Shown: one piece after another, positions 8,420 through 17,123 of the stretch | Layout: each line of letters starts with the position of its first letter | How positions within the stretch are numbered: position 1 is the first letter of the stretch | Assembly: GCF_020687695.1 (NCBI RefSeq) | Contig: NZ_JAJEWL010000006.1 | Coordinates: 1-64,000, forward strand | DNA: 64,000 bases | DNA from: Pusillimonas sp. MFBS29 | Lineage (GTDB): Bacteria; Pseudomonadota; Gammaproteobacteria; Burkholderiales; Burkholderiaceae_B | Reading direction: 5' to 3' | Notes under the pieces: generated by a model | Seen by the model: only the letters and a program-made list of their open reading frames with translations | Told to the model about the DNA's origin: nothing | Databases searched by the model: none | Program-made: the position numbers and the translations under genes

Positions 8420-9094
8420 ATGCGAGTTCTAGTTATTGAAGACGATACGACGCTGGGTCACGCCCTGCAGGAATTTCTGGTTGAGCAGGGTTACGCTGTC
8501 GACTGGCTGGCCGATGGCGATCAGGTGCCGGGCGCGGTGGCTGGTCAAAGCTATGATCTGCTGCTGCTCGACCTTAACCTGCCCGGACAAAGCGGGCTCG
8601 AAATCCTGGCCAAACTACGCGCCGCCGGCGAGCAGGTTCCCGTACTTATCCTTACTGCACGTGATGGTGTGGAAGACCGCGTTGCCGGGCTGGATGCGGG
8701 GGCGGATGACTATGTCACCAAGCCCTTTGAACTGAGCGAGCTGGCCGCCAGGGTACGCGCTTTTGGTCGCAGGCGAGCCGGGCAGGCGCAACCCTTTATC
8801 GAAGCGGGCCCGTTGCTGTTTGACTCGGTAGGGCGCGAGGTAAGGGTAAACGGCGAACGCTTGTCCTTGTCGGTGCGCGAGATTTCGGTACTCGAGATGC
8901 TCATGGCACGCGTCGGTCGAGTCGTGACCAAGCGCCAGATTGTCAATTCCTTGTCAGCCTGGGATGCAGACTTCAGCGAAAATGCCGTCGAGGTCTATGT
9001 ATATCGCCTGCGCAAACGGCTGGAAGGAACCGGCGCCACCATACAGACCGTGCGTGGTTTCGGTTATCTGCTTGATGTGGAAAGTGCTGGCTAA
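8420..9094 (+). CDS. OmpR-family two-component response regulator
   Basis: The 224-residue protein has a receiver domain (about 1-115) with phospho-acceptor D51 in LLLLDLNLPG, acidic residues E7/D8/D9 and K101 in YVTKPFE. A C-terminal winged-helix DNA-binding domain follows (about 125-220) with SLSVREISVLEMLM and VEVYVYRLRKRL. It resembles the QseB/TctD subgroup. The gene overlaps the sensor kinase start by 20 bases, so the two are co-translated. It begins 47 bases after exbD and may be co-transcribed with the TonB operon. Its stimulus cannot be read from sequence. Confidence 0.92.
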   Translation: MRVLVIEDDTTLGHALQEFLVEQGYAVDWLADGDQVPGAVAGQSYDLLLLDLNLPGQSGLEILAKLRAAGEQVPVLILTARDGVEDRVAGLDAGADDYVTKPFELSELAARVRAFGRRRAGQAQPFIEAGPLLFDSVGREVRVNGERLSLSVREISVLEMLMARVGRVVTKRQIVNSLSAWDADFSENAVEVYVYRLRKRLEGTGATIQTVRGFGYLLDVESAG

Positions 9095-10178
9095 GCTTCG
9101 CGCGGCGGTGCCGCCGCCAGGGTCTCTGGCCCGCCATTTGGTATTGCGGCTTTTTCCTGCCGTTATCGTGCTGGTTATCCTTGACCTGGCTGCCACCTGG
9201 GTCATGACGCGCAAGATCGATTTTGATACCTGGCTGCTGCGGGATATTTTCTGGGCCATGATTCTCAGCCAGATTATCCTGATTTCGATTTTTGCCTGGG
9301 TGCTGATTTCAGGTGTTCGCTCCGGCCTGGCCTCCATTAACCGTTTGTCACACGAAATTTCCCAGCGCTCGGTCGACGATTTGCAGCCACTGGACATGGC
9401 TGGCCTGCCTGCAGAAGTGGCACCGTTGGTTACGCACTTCAATGATTTACTACTGCGACTGGATGATTCCATGCAGGCTCAGAAGCGCTTCATAGGTCAG
9501 GCCGCCCATCAGCTGCGTACGCCCCTGACCGGACTCAAGCTCGAGTCTGAACTCATGTTGACCCGCAACTTGCCCGATGACGTGCGCGAGCGTGCAGAGC
9601 GTATCAAGTCCGTGAGTGACCGAATGATCAGGCTGGGGCAACAGTTGCTGGTGCTGGCCAAAGCTGACCCCAGTGCCCGGCGCCCGCAGGACAGCTTCAA
9701 GCGTATGGATTTGTGTGAGTGGGTCAGGGTCAGTGGTGCCGAGTGGATACCTGCGGCCAGAGCGCAGCAGATCGACCTGGAGTTGTCAGCACCTGACGAA
9801 CCAGTCTGGGTAGACGTCGACCCCTTGCTGCTGGAGGAACTGCTCAGCAACCTGATCGACAATGCCATGCGATATGGCGTGGGAGCTACGGTGATCACCC
9901 TCAGAGTGACTGCAAACCCTCCCTCTCTTTCCGTCGGAGATAACGGACCAGGCATAGATCCGGCAGATGCCACGCGGGTTTTTGAGGCTTTCTATCGCTC
10001 GCCGCGCGCAGGTGCGGGGGGATCGGGGTTGGGACTGGCCATCGTAAGGGAAATAGCGCGCGCGCATGGAGCCTGGTGGAATCTGGTCAGCAGACCAGAA
10101 TTCCCCGGTACCCGCATCACGGTGGTATTTCCGGGCCCGCGAATAGGGGCCAGACTAACCCGGCAAGAGCAGGAATAG
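9075..10178 (+). CDS. Two-component sensor histidine kinase
   Basis: The chosen ATG at 9075 gives 367 residues and overlaps the regulator gene by 20 bases. The open frame extends upstream to 8940, but that part merely overlaps the regulator. Two membrane helices (about 25-45 and 58-80) flank a periplasmic loop of only about a dozen residues, so signals may be sensed in the membrane. A HAMP-like linker leads to HisKA with H145 in AAHQLRTPLTG. The ATPase domain has an N box (LIDNAMRYG), a G1 box (DNGPGIDP) and a G2 box (GGSGLGLAIV). It is related to the QseC/TctE kinases and is the partner of the preceding regulator. Confidence 0.9.
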   Translation: MWKVLAKLRAAVPPPGSLARHLVLRLFPAVIVLVILDLAATWVMTRKIDFDTWLLRDIFWAMILSQIILISIFAWVLISGVRSGLASINRLSHEISQRSVDDLQPLDMAGLPAEVAPLVTHFNDLLLRLDDSMQAQKRFIGQAAHQLRTPLTGLKLESELMLTRNLPDDVRERAERIKSVSDRMIRLGQQLLVLAKADPSARRPQDSFKRMDLCEWVRVSGAEWIPAARAQQIDLELSAPDEPVWVDVDPLLLEELLSNLIDNAMRYGVGATVITLRVTANPPSLSVGDNGPGIDPADATRVFEAFYRSPRAGAGGSGLGLAIVREIARAHGAWWNLVSRPEFPGTRITVVFPGPRIGARLTRQEQE

Positions 10179-10201
10179 CTGCTTGCCGGGGAAATGGGAA
10201 T

Positions 10202-10726
10202 TTACTGTGAGTTTCCCGGCATGGGGCTGACGTGGGTGCCCGGGACGGGTATTGCCGGGGTTGCCGGTGAGGCAGGCATTGCCGGTGTAGCCGGTGACGT
10301 TGTCGGAGCGGCTGGCATTGTGATGGTTGTTTCACGCAGCACGCCACCACCACCGACGCTGCCGGTAACTGTAGTGGACTGTGTAGCGGTGTTGGGTGCC
10401 GACATCTGCAGCAGGCAATCTTCACGCTCGCTGGCCGGCAATGCTTCGCATCGCTGGGTCTGGTTCTTATCGTAAGCCTGGTTGCTGCTGGTCAGGCGAT
10501 GACGGTTGGCTTCATCACGGGCGGCGCCGGCTTCCTGCAGGCAGGTAGCTTTGTCCTGGTTGGTTTGTCCCGAGTTGCAGCGCTGTACATCCAGCTCGTA
10601 GCGGGCCTGAATGTCGGCAGACGAAGCGCTGCCGGCTGCGAAAGCTGCCGGTGTGGCAAGGCATGCACCCAGCGCGCAGGCAACCAAGAGGCGGCGCGCG
10701 GGAAAATCCGGTCGAGTATGCATCAT
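10202..10726 (-). CDS. Secreted hypothetical protein with alanine/proline repeat tail
   Basis: The 174-residue protein has a clear signal peptide (about 1-31, ending TPAAFAAG). The central region (about 35-105) contains four cysteines (in QRCNS, ATCLQ, QRCEA and DCLLQ) and many charged residues, suggesting two periplasmic disulfides. The C-terminal third is low complexity, with a TPAMPASPATPAIP repeat that probably acts as a linker or wall-spanning tail. No family is recognised. It stands alone between the two-component genes and the Mrp operon. Confidence 0.7.
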   Translation of the reverse strand: MMHTRPDFPARRLLVACALGACLATPAAFAAGSASSADIQARYELDVQRCNSGQTNQDKATCLQEAGAARDEANRHRLTSSNQAYDKNQTQRCEALPASEREDCLLQMSAPNTATQSTTVTGSVGGGGVLRETTITMPAAPTTSPATPAMPASPATPAIPVPGTHVSPMPGNSQ

Positions 10727-10849
10727 GTACGTACTCCTATGATTCAGGTTTGTTTCCTTCCGGGTAGAAGGTCTGTGTACAGTATATAAGCCTGGATTGC
10801 AGTTGGTGTAAATGAATATTGCAGACTGGTAACTATTCCGGAAGCCTGA

Positions 10850-11236
10850 CTAAGGCAGTCCTGTGCCTGTGGGTTCATCCAGAGCCGCGTCCGCTACGCT
10901 GCCTTTTTCACGCATCAGCCTTTCTTCCTGGCGTGCCTGGCGCTTGATGCCTGCCCGCATCAGCAGGGTGGCGGTAACCGGTGAGGTGATGACCAGAAAG
11001 ATGGTAATAAGAATCTGATGTACGACCACTCGGTGCTCCAGCATCGAGGAAACCAGGATGGAAGCTACCAATACGCAGAACACGCCCAGTGTATTGCCCA
11101 GGGTCGGTGCGTGAATGCGGGAAAAAAAAGTCGGCAGACGCAGCAGGCCCAATGAGCCGGTCAGGGTCAGTAGCCCGCTGATGATCAGCAGCAGCGAAAC
11201 GGGGATGGATATCCAGATGGGCAGGGTTTCCATCAT
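10850..11236 (-). CDS. mrpG: Mrp-type cation/proton antiporter subunit G
   Basis: The 128-residue protein has three membrane helices (about 5-30, 45-65 and 70-90) and the PhaG/MnhG/MrpG signature GLLRLPTFFSRIHAPTLGNTLG. A hydrophilic C-terminal tail follows (about 100-128). MrpG is a small subunit of the heterooligomeric Na+(K+)/H+ antiporter. It is the last gene of the operon and overlaps mrpF by four bases. Confidence 0.92.
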   Translation of the reverse strand: MMETLPIWISIPVSLLLIISGLLTLTGSLGLLRLPTFFSRIHAPTLGNTLGVFCVLVASILVSSMLEHRVVVHQILITIFLVITSPVTATLLMRAGIKRQARQEERLMREKGSVADAALDEPTGTGLP

Positions 11237-11514
11237 GGTTCAATGACCTCGCCACGCAGCAGGAATTTGGCCATGGCGACCGAGCCTACAAAGCCGAACA
11301 GGCTGATCAGCAGTGCAATGTCGAAATACAGGGTGGAGTTAAATTGCAGGCCCAACACCAGAAGTATCAGCATGCCATTGATGTACATGGTGTCCAGTGC
11401 CAGCACGCGATCAGCTGCGGTGGGTCCCTTCAGTATGCGCACCGCCGCGAAGGTCAGGCTCAGTACAAAGCAGCCGAGCGCGAAGGCGGTTGACCAATAT
11501 ATAAGTTGATTCAT
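11233..11514 (-). CDS. mrpF: Mrp-type cation/proton antiporter subunit F
   Basis: The start at 11514 (MNQLIYWS...) is chosen because it overlaps the mrpE stop as ATGA, like the other junctions of this operon; a longer frame begins at 11568. The 93-residue protein has three helices and the family motif RILKGPTAADRVLALD with TMYINGMLIL. It belongs to the MnhF/PhaF/MrpF family of small antiporter subunits. Confidence 0.92.
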   Translation of the reverse strand: MNQLIYWSTAFALGCFVLSLTFAAVRILKGPTAADRVLALDTMYINGMLILLVLGLQFNSTLYFDIALLISLFGFVGSVAMAKFLLRGEVIEP

Positions 11515-11999
11515 TCGAAAATCTCCAACAGTGGGCGTTCGTAGCGCTGCTGTATGGTGTACAGCCATTCTGATTCATCTTTCAGGTCGAGCACGTGCAG
11601 GGTCAGCAGGCTGTCCTCTTCGGAATAATCGGACCAGACCGTGCCCGGTGTATAGGTGACTATGCATGCAAGCGCGGCCAGTCCGTGAGGGTCGCGGATA
11701 CGCAAGGGGATTCTGATGAATCCCGGTGTCGCGTTGGCGCGGGCGCCCAGCCAGACGATGCGCCCGACGGCTATGTTCGATTTGGCGATGTCGATGGCGA
11801 CGTGGACAATCAGCCGCATAGCAATCAGAGGGTGTTTCGGGGTTGCCCGCAAAGGGCGCAGGTTGGATGCGGCCCATGCAAGCAGAATGGCAAGGATGGT
11901 GCCCAGTACGATTTGTCCGGCCGAAAACGAGTCGTTCAGCAACAGCCAGATAACGAGCAGAATGACCGGCAGCATCAGTAGCGTCTGGAGGCGTCTCAT
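11511..11999 (-). CDS. mrpE: Mrp-type cation/proton antiporter subunit E
   Basis: The 162-residue protein has N-terminal membrane helices (about 5-45) followed by the MrpE/MnhE domain, with VAIDIAKSNIAVGRIV and the conserved ITYTPGT-type motif (here VTYTPGTVW). It overlaps mrpD at its start and mrpF at its end by four bases each. MrpE is needed for assembly or activity of the antiporter complex in characterised systems. Confidence 0.9.
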   Translation of the reverse strand: MRRLQTLLMLPVILLVIWLLLNDSFSAGQIVLGTILAILLAWAASNLRPLRATPKHPLIAMRLIVHVAIDIAKSNIAVGRIVWLGARANATPGFIRIPLRIRDPHGLAALACIVTYTPGTVWSDYSEEDSLLTLHVLDLKDESEWLYTIQQRYERPLLEIFE

Positions 12000-13630
12000 T
12001 GGCTGACTCCCGTAACGGCGCGCTCAGGGCTTTGCGACAGGACGGCATTGACGTATGAAATCGGGCGATCCAGATAGTTGGCGGTCAGCTCCATTTCGTG
12101 CATGACAGGACCGGCCCAGAATGCAAGCGCGATCGTAGCCAGTATCAACAGACCGACCGGCGCAGCCTCGCTGATGCGCAGTCGGGGTGTAACGGTGTCA
12201 TCAGAGCTCCAGAACAGGCGGATTCCGGTGCGGCTCAGGGCAATAATGCCCACCAGGCCGGAAAGCAGCATACCTGCGACCAATGACCAGGCAGCCAGAG
12301 ATGGTGTGTCAGTTGCCGAGGTTTGCAGGGCGGCGGACAGCAGTGCAAACTTGCCAATAAACGCCGACGTGGGCGGCAGGCCTATGATCAGCAATGCACA
12401 GAATCCGAACGACATGCCCAGAAAAGCCATTGCGGCCGGTATGGCGACACCCACCACGTCATCGGATCGATCGGCTGCTTCAGGGTCTTCCAGGTCGAAG
12501 GCCTCCAGACTGACCGCCAATACGTCCGCACCGAAAGACTGCGTGCGCTCGACCAGTTCCAGCAGCATGTACAGCGCACCGATGGCAAGCACCGAGCTGA
12601 TGAGGTAGAACAGGGCGGGGCCGGTAAGTGTTACGCCGGGCATGCCCAGCGCCGCAAACAGCGTGCCCGAAGACATGATGACGCAGTAGCCGGCCTGGCG
12701 TTCTGTTTGGGCAGCGGCCAGCAGGCCTACTGCACCGAAAATAAGGGTGGCCATTCCGGCTGGAAACATCCATGAGCCGCCGAATGCAGCCGGAGCTCCG
12801 GTGGGCAGCAGCAGGGATCCGATGCGCAGCAGCGAATAGATGCCTACCTTGGTCATGATGGCGAAAATTCCGGCTACCGGTGCGCAGGCATTGGCATAGG
12901 CGGCAGGCAGCCAGAAGTTCAAGGGCCAGGCTGCTGCCTTGATCAGGAAAGCGATGCCAAGTATGGCTGCGCCGGTTTCAAACAGCAGCCTTTCGGATCC
13001 TGCCAGCAGTCCGGCGCGTACAGCCAGGTCGGCCATATTCAGTGTGCCGGTGACGCCGTAGATAAGGGCCATGGCAATCAGCAGCAGGAATGAGGCGACC
13101 AGGTTGACAGCGATATAGTGCAGTCCGGCCGCCACGCGTGAACGCCCCGAACCATGCAGCATCAAGCCGTAAGAGGCCGCCAGCAGGACCTCGAAGAAAA
13201 CGAAAAGATTGAACAGATCGCCAGTAAGGAAAGCCCCGTTCAGGCCCATGAGCAGGAATTGGAACAGGGGATGAAAGTGCGAACCCGCGCGGTCCCAGCG
13301 GGCGGTGGCGTAGACCCAGGTTGCTGCTCCCAATATGGAAGTCAGGATCAGCATGAGGGTAGACAATCGGTCGACCACTGCGACAATCCCGAACGGCGCC
13401 GGCCAGTCCCCAAGCAGGTAAACGCCTACGCCATCTGGCCAGTTGCTGGGCAGATAGCCTGCCGACAGGCAGAAAAGTGTGACCGCACAATAAGCCTGGG
13501 CGGCGATCGACAGAAAACCCAGGGTGAGCCGGGTGCGCCGATGCGTATCGTTGATAAGCAGCATCAGGGCGCCGACCATGAGTGGTATAGCGACAGGGAG
13601 AATGGGTAAGTGTTGCAGCCATTCGTTCAT
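11996..13630 (-). CDS. mrpD: Mrp-type cation/proton antiporter subunit D (NuoN-like)
   Basis: The 544-residue protein has about 14 predicted helices and belongs to the proton-translocating Nuo L/M/N-like family. It has LFNLFVFFEVLLAASYGL and the conserved lysine region FLIKAAAWPLNFWLPAAYANA, which corresponds to the key TM7/8 lysines of NuoM/N and MrpD. A hydrophilic insertion lies near 365-385. Both ends overlap their operon neighbours by four bases. Confidence 0.93.
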   Translation of the reverse strand: MNEWLQHLPILPVAIPLMVGALMLLINDTHRRTRLTLGFLSIAAQAYCAVTLFCLSAGYLPSNWPDGVGVYLLGDWPAPFGIVAVVDRLSTLMLILTSILGAATWVYATARWDRAGSHFHPLFQFLLMGLNGAFLTGDLFNLFVFFEVLLAASYGLMLHGSGRSRVAAGLHYIAVNLVASFLLLIAMALIYGVTGTLNMADLAVRAGLLAGSERLLFETGAAILGIAFLIKAAAWPLNFWLPAAYANACAPVAGIFAIMTKVGIYSLLRIGSLLLPTGAPAAFGGSWMFPAGMATLIFGAVGLLAAAQTERQAGYCVIMSSGTLFAALGMPGVTLTGPALFYLISSVLAIGALYMLLELVERTQSFGADVLAVSLEAFDLEDPEAADRSDDVVGVAIPAAMAFLGMSFGFCALLIIGLPPTSAFIGKFALLSAALQTSATDTPSLAAWSLVAGMLLSGLVGIIALSRTGIRLFWSSDDTVTPRLRISEAAPVGLLILATIALAFWAGPVMHEMELTANYLDRPISYVNAVLSQSPERAVTGVSQ

Positions 13631-13971
13631 TGTGGGCGCTCCCTGCCGTCAACGTGGTCAGTATCCGAAAGGCCGCGGGACGCAAGCAACACCACCAGGA
13701 AAAGCGCCGTGGTGGCGAAGCCGATGACGATAGCCGTCAGGACCAGTGCCTGTGGCAATGGGTCTGCGTACTGGCTGGCGGTGGCCGCCCAGTCTGTCTG
13801 TACGACGGGCGGTGCACCCAGGGTGACCCGGCCCATTGAAAATATGAACAGATTGACGGCGTATGAAATCAGGGTCAGGCCCATGATGACCTGGAAGGTG
13901 CGTGGCCGCAGCAGCAACCAGATGCCTGATCCGGCTAACACGCCTATGGCAATGGACAGGACGATTTCCAT
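13627..13971 (-). CDS. mrpC: Mrp-type cation/proton antiporter subunit C (NuoK-like)
   Basis: The 114-residue protein has three helices and resembles NuoK, with GVLAGSGIWLLLRPRTFQVIMGLTLIS cut across helices one and two. The conserved segment QALVLTAIVIGFATTALFLVV is in helix three. It overlaps mrpA by one base and mrpD by four. Confidence 0.93.
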   Translation of the reverse strand: MEIVLSIAIGVLAGSGIWLLLRPRTFQVIMGLTLISYAVNLFIFSMGRVTLGAPPVVQTDWAATASQYADPLPQALVLTAIVIGFATTALFLVVLLASRGLSDTDHVDGRERPQ

Positions 13972-16904
13972 CAGGGAGTGTTTCCTTGTACGTTGGAGGC
14001 TTGTGTTTGGGTGGCAGCCGGTTTGCGATACAGCCTGAGCGACTGGTGAGCCAGAGCCACTAGCATCAATACCGTAGCGCCCACAACCAGCATGTACACG
14101 CCTATATCAAACAACAACACGGTCGACATGTGTACGTGACCCACCATGGGGAGCACGAGATCCCAGCTGAAGGCAGCCAGGAAAGGTTTGGCCGCCCACC
14201 AGACGGACATTGCAGCGGTGCCGGCACACAAAAGGCCCAGGGCAATCCAGTACTGTGGATGGATGCGTGGCCGGGCCTCGACCCAAATGACTCCGCCAAC
14301 CATGTACTGCAAGATAATGGCAGTGGCCATGATGAGGCCACCGACAAAGCCGCCTCCGGGCAGATTATGGCCGCGTATCAGGAAGTACAGCGAAATCAGC
14401 GCGGCGATGGGCAACACCAGGCGCACCAGGACGGCGGGCACTTTCATGACTCCACCGGGGATCTCTGCCGCTGCATCGGGTTCGGCAAACGAGTCAAGCA
14501 GCCGGCCATAGGTAGGTGGCTTCTGGCGCGCTTTGGGCAGACTCATGGTCTCGGGTGGTGGACGGAAGCGACGCAACAGCGCATAGACAGTCAGTGCCAC
14601 GATGCCGAGTACGGTAATTTCACCAAAGGTATCGAAACCACGGAAGTCGACCAATATGACGTTAACGACGTTCGCTCCGCCACCCAGGGGAATCGATTGC
14701 TCTACGAAGAAGGATGATATGCCTTCCGGATGCGGGCGGGTCATTACTGCGTAAGCAATGGCCGAGAGCCCTGCGCCGCTGATGACGGCGATGATCAGAT
14801 CGCGAAAACGCCGTACGAAAGCCTTGAGCTTGTTCTGCAGGGGAGGATGTTCATCGTCACCTTCGACACGGGGTGGCAGCCAGCGCAAGCCCAGCAGGAT
14901 GAGGACCATGGTGACGACCTCAACGGCCAGTTGGGTCAGGGCCAGATCGGGCGCCGACAGCCAGGCAAACGTCAGGGCAGTGACCAGGCCCGCGCCTCCG
15001 GACAGCAGCAGCGAAACGGCACGATGGTATTTCGCCTGACGCGCGGCGCCTATGGCACAGGCTGCCCCGGCCACCCACATCAGGGCAAAGAAGGGGTCGA
15101 TGGTTGTGAAAACCTCGGGAACCAGCCAGCCACCATACAGTAGCGGAAGCATGGCTACAAAAAAAGTGCTCAGGACGATCAGCAGCAGCTGGGGCTGCAA
15201 GCGCGGTGAACGCGTCCAGGCCAGTACGACATCCGCGGCTGCATCCAGCCACTCCAGAACCAGATCGAAGGTTCGGCGGCCGTCGAAGCGATAGATAAAG
15301 GGTGCCTGGCCGGGCTGGGAGCGATGCCGATGGCGCAGCAGCCACAGAAGCAATACACCGCCTGCCAGGGCCACGAAGCTCATGGCCAGAGGCAGGTTAA
15401 AGCCATGCCAGATGCGCAAATCGTACACGGGGGTGGCATCCCCAAGTATGGACAGCGTTGCGTTGTGCAGGAAGGGGCCGACCGTATAGCTGGGCAAAAT
15501 GCCAACCACAAGACAGGTCAGAACGAGAACGGCACTGGGTATGAGCATGCGTAGCGGTGGCTCATGGGGCGCGCGCGGCAGATCGCGTGGTGGTGGTCCA
15601 AAGAAGACCTGGACCACGAAACGCAGCGAGTAGGCAACGCTGAAGGCGCTGGCGATCACCGCTGCAAAGGGCAGGCCGTAGCTGGTGAAAAGGTTGCCGC
15701 TGGCAAAGACTGTTTCGGCAAAGAACATTTCCTTGGACAGAAAGCCGTTAAGCAGCGGCACACCTGCCATGGAAGCAGATGCCACGACGGCCAGGACGGC
15801 GGTGATAGGCATGCTTCGGTACAGGCCAGAGAGTCGACCGAGGTCGCGCGTACCGGTTTCGTGATCAACGATGCCGGCCGCCATGAACAGCGATGCCTTG
15901 AAGGTGGCGTGGTTGACCATGTGGAAAATGGCGGCGACCAGCGCCAGCTTGCTGTTCATGCCCAACAGCAACGTGATCAGGCCCAGATGGCTGATGGTCG
16001 AATAGGCGAGTACGCCTTTCATGTCCATCTGGAATGTTGCCGCATAAGCGCCCAGCACCAATGAGCATAGTCCGGCCCCGCCTATGATATAGGCCCACTC
16101 ATCAGTACCGGCCAGAATGGGCCAGAAGCGGGCCAGAAGGAAGACGCCGGCCTTGACCATCGTGGCCGAGTGCAGATAGGCAGACACCGGTGTCGGTGCC
16201 GCCATGGCGTTGGGCAGCCAGATGTGAAAAGGAAATTGAGCGCTTTTGCTAAGGGCGCCCAGGGCCACCAGTACGACGATGGCGGTATACCAGGGGTGAG
16301 TACGTATAAGATCGCCCGAAGCCAGGACGGCATCCAGATCGTAGCTGCCTACGACATGCCCCAGCATCAGCATGCCGCCCAGCAGACACAGGCCGCCGGC
16401 CCCGGTAATGGTCAGCGACATGCGGGCGCCGCGTCGCGCGTCCAGGCGATGATGCCAGTAGGCGATCAGCATGAACGACGAAAGGCTGGTGAGCTCCCAG
16501 AACACCACCATCTGAATCAGGTTTCCGGACAGCACCACCCCCAGCATCGAACCCATAAATGCCAGGAAAAACGAGAAGAAGCGCGGAGCCGGGTCTTGCG
16601 GCGATAGATAATACCGCGCATAGAGCACGATCAGGGCGCCCATGGACGTGATGATCATGGAGAACAGCCATGAATAACCATCCATACGCAAGGTAAAGTC
16701 CACACCCAGGCTCGTCATCCAGGGGATGACATTCTTGATTACATGCCCGTCGAAAATGCCCGGAAGCTGGCTGAACACCAGTACACCGCACAAGACGGCG
16801 ACTAAACCTGCCAGCCAGGCCTCGAGCTTTCGCGCGTTTGCAGGCAGCAGCGCGGCAATAATACTGCCTGCAAAAGGTAAGACTAGAATTAATACAAGCG
16901 ACAT
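13971..16904 (-). CDS. mrpA: Mrp-type cation/proton antiporter subunit A with fused MrpB-like domain
   Basis: The 977-residue protein carries a NuoL-like N-terminal half (about 1-500) with FWELTSLSSFMLIAYWHH and LSKSAQFPFHIWLPNAM. A middle NuoJ-like region follows (about 600-790). The C-terminal MrpB-like domain (about 830-960) contains IRGHNLPGGGFVGGLIMATA. The A+B fusion explains why no separate mrpB exists; this is the six-gene (group 2) Mrp type. It is the first gene of the operon and diverges from hemN across a 219-base gap. Mrp systems support Na+ tolerance and pH homeostasis using the proton gradient. Confidence 0.93.
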   Translation of the reverse strand: MSLVLILVLPFAGSIIAALLPANARKLEAWLAGLVAVLCGVLVFSQLPGIFDGHVIKNVIPWMTSLGVDFTLRMDGYSWLFSMIITSMGALIVLYARYYLSPQDPAPRFFSFFLAFMGSMLGVVLSGNLIQMVVFWELTSLSSFMLIAYWHHRLDARRGARMSLTITGAGGLCLLGGMLMLGHVVGSYDLDAVLASGDLIRTHPWYTAIVVLVALGALSKSAQFPFHIWLPNAMAAPTPVSAYLHSATMVKAGVFLLARFWPILAGTDEWAYIIGGAGLCSLVLGAYAATFQMDMKGVLAYSTISHLGLITLLLGMNSKLALVAAIFHMVNHATFKASLFMAAGIVDHETGTRDLGRLSGLYRSMPITAVLAVVASASMAGVPLLNGFLSKEMFFAETVFASGNLFTSYGLPFAAVIASAFSVAYSLRFVVQVFFGPPPRDLPRAPHEPPLRMLIPSAVLVLTCLVVGILPSYTVGPFLHNATLSILGDATPVYDLRIWHGFNLPLAMSFVALAGGVLLLWLLRHRHRSQPGQAPFIYRFDGRRTFDLVLEWLDAAADVVLAWTRSPRLQPQLLLIVLSTFFVAMLPLLYGGWLVPEVFTTIDPFFALMWVAGAACAIGAARQAKYHRAVSLLLSGGAGLVTALTFAWLSAPDLALTQLAVEVVTMVLILLGLRWLPPRVEGDDEHPPLQNKLKAFVRRFRDLIIAVISGAGLSAIAYAVMTRPHPEGISSFFVEQSIPLGGGANVVNVILVDFRGFDTFGEITVLGIVALTVYALLRRFRPPPETMSLPKARQKPPTYGRLLDSFAEPDAAAEIPGGVMKVPAVLVRLVLPIAALISLYFLIRGHNLPGGGFVGGLIMATAIILQYMVGGVIWVEARPRIHPQYWIALGLLCAGTAAMSVWWAAKPFLAAFSWDLVLPMVGHVHMSTVLLFDIGVYMLVVGATVLMLVALAHQSLRLYRKPAATQTQASNVQGNTP

Positions 16905-17005
16905 CGGGGCGGGTAATTGAGTTTGTCTATGAAACCAGCCCTAATAATACGATATGTTGCGTTCAGCTTTAAGAAAGCTCTTGCAGATAGACAATGTATT
17001 TTTAC

Positions 17006-17019
17006 TTGACTTAGGTCAA
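17006..17019 (+). promoter_or_regulatory. FNR/ANR/DNR-type binding site upstream of hemN
   Basis: TTGACTTAGGTCAA is a perfect 5-4-5 palindrome matching the CRP/FNR-class consensus TTGAY-N4-RTCAA. It lies 105 bases before the hemN start codon and in the shared gap with mrpA. hemN activation under low oxygen by FNR-type regulators is well established, and a regulator of that class is encoded at 18986. Confidence 0.75.
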
Positions 17020-17123
17020 AATTATTTTTTGCGCAATCTTGCACAATACCGCCTAGGGCTTTGCAGGCCTTTTTCGGTGGTGCAAGCCAAGCGCCCTGAG
17101 CATGCATCAATCGGAGACCGGCC

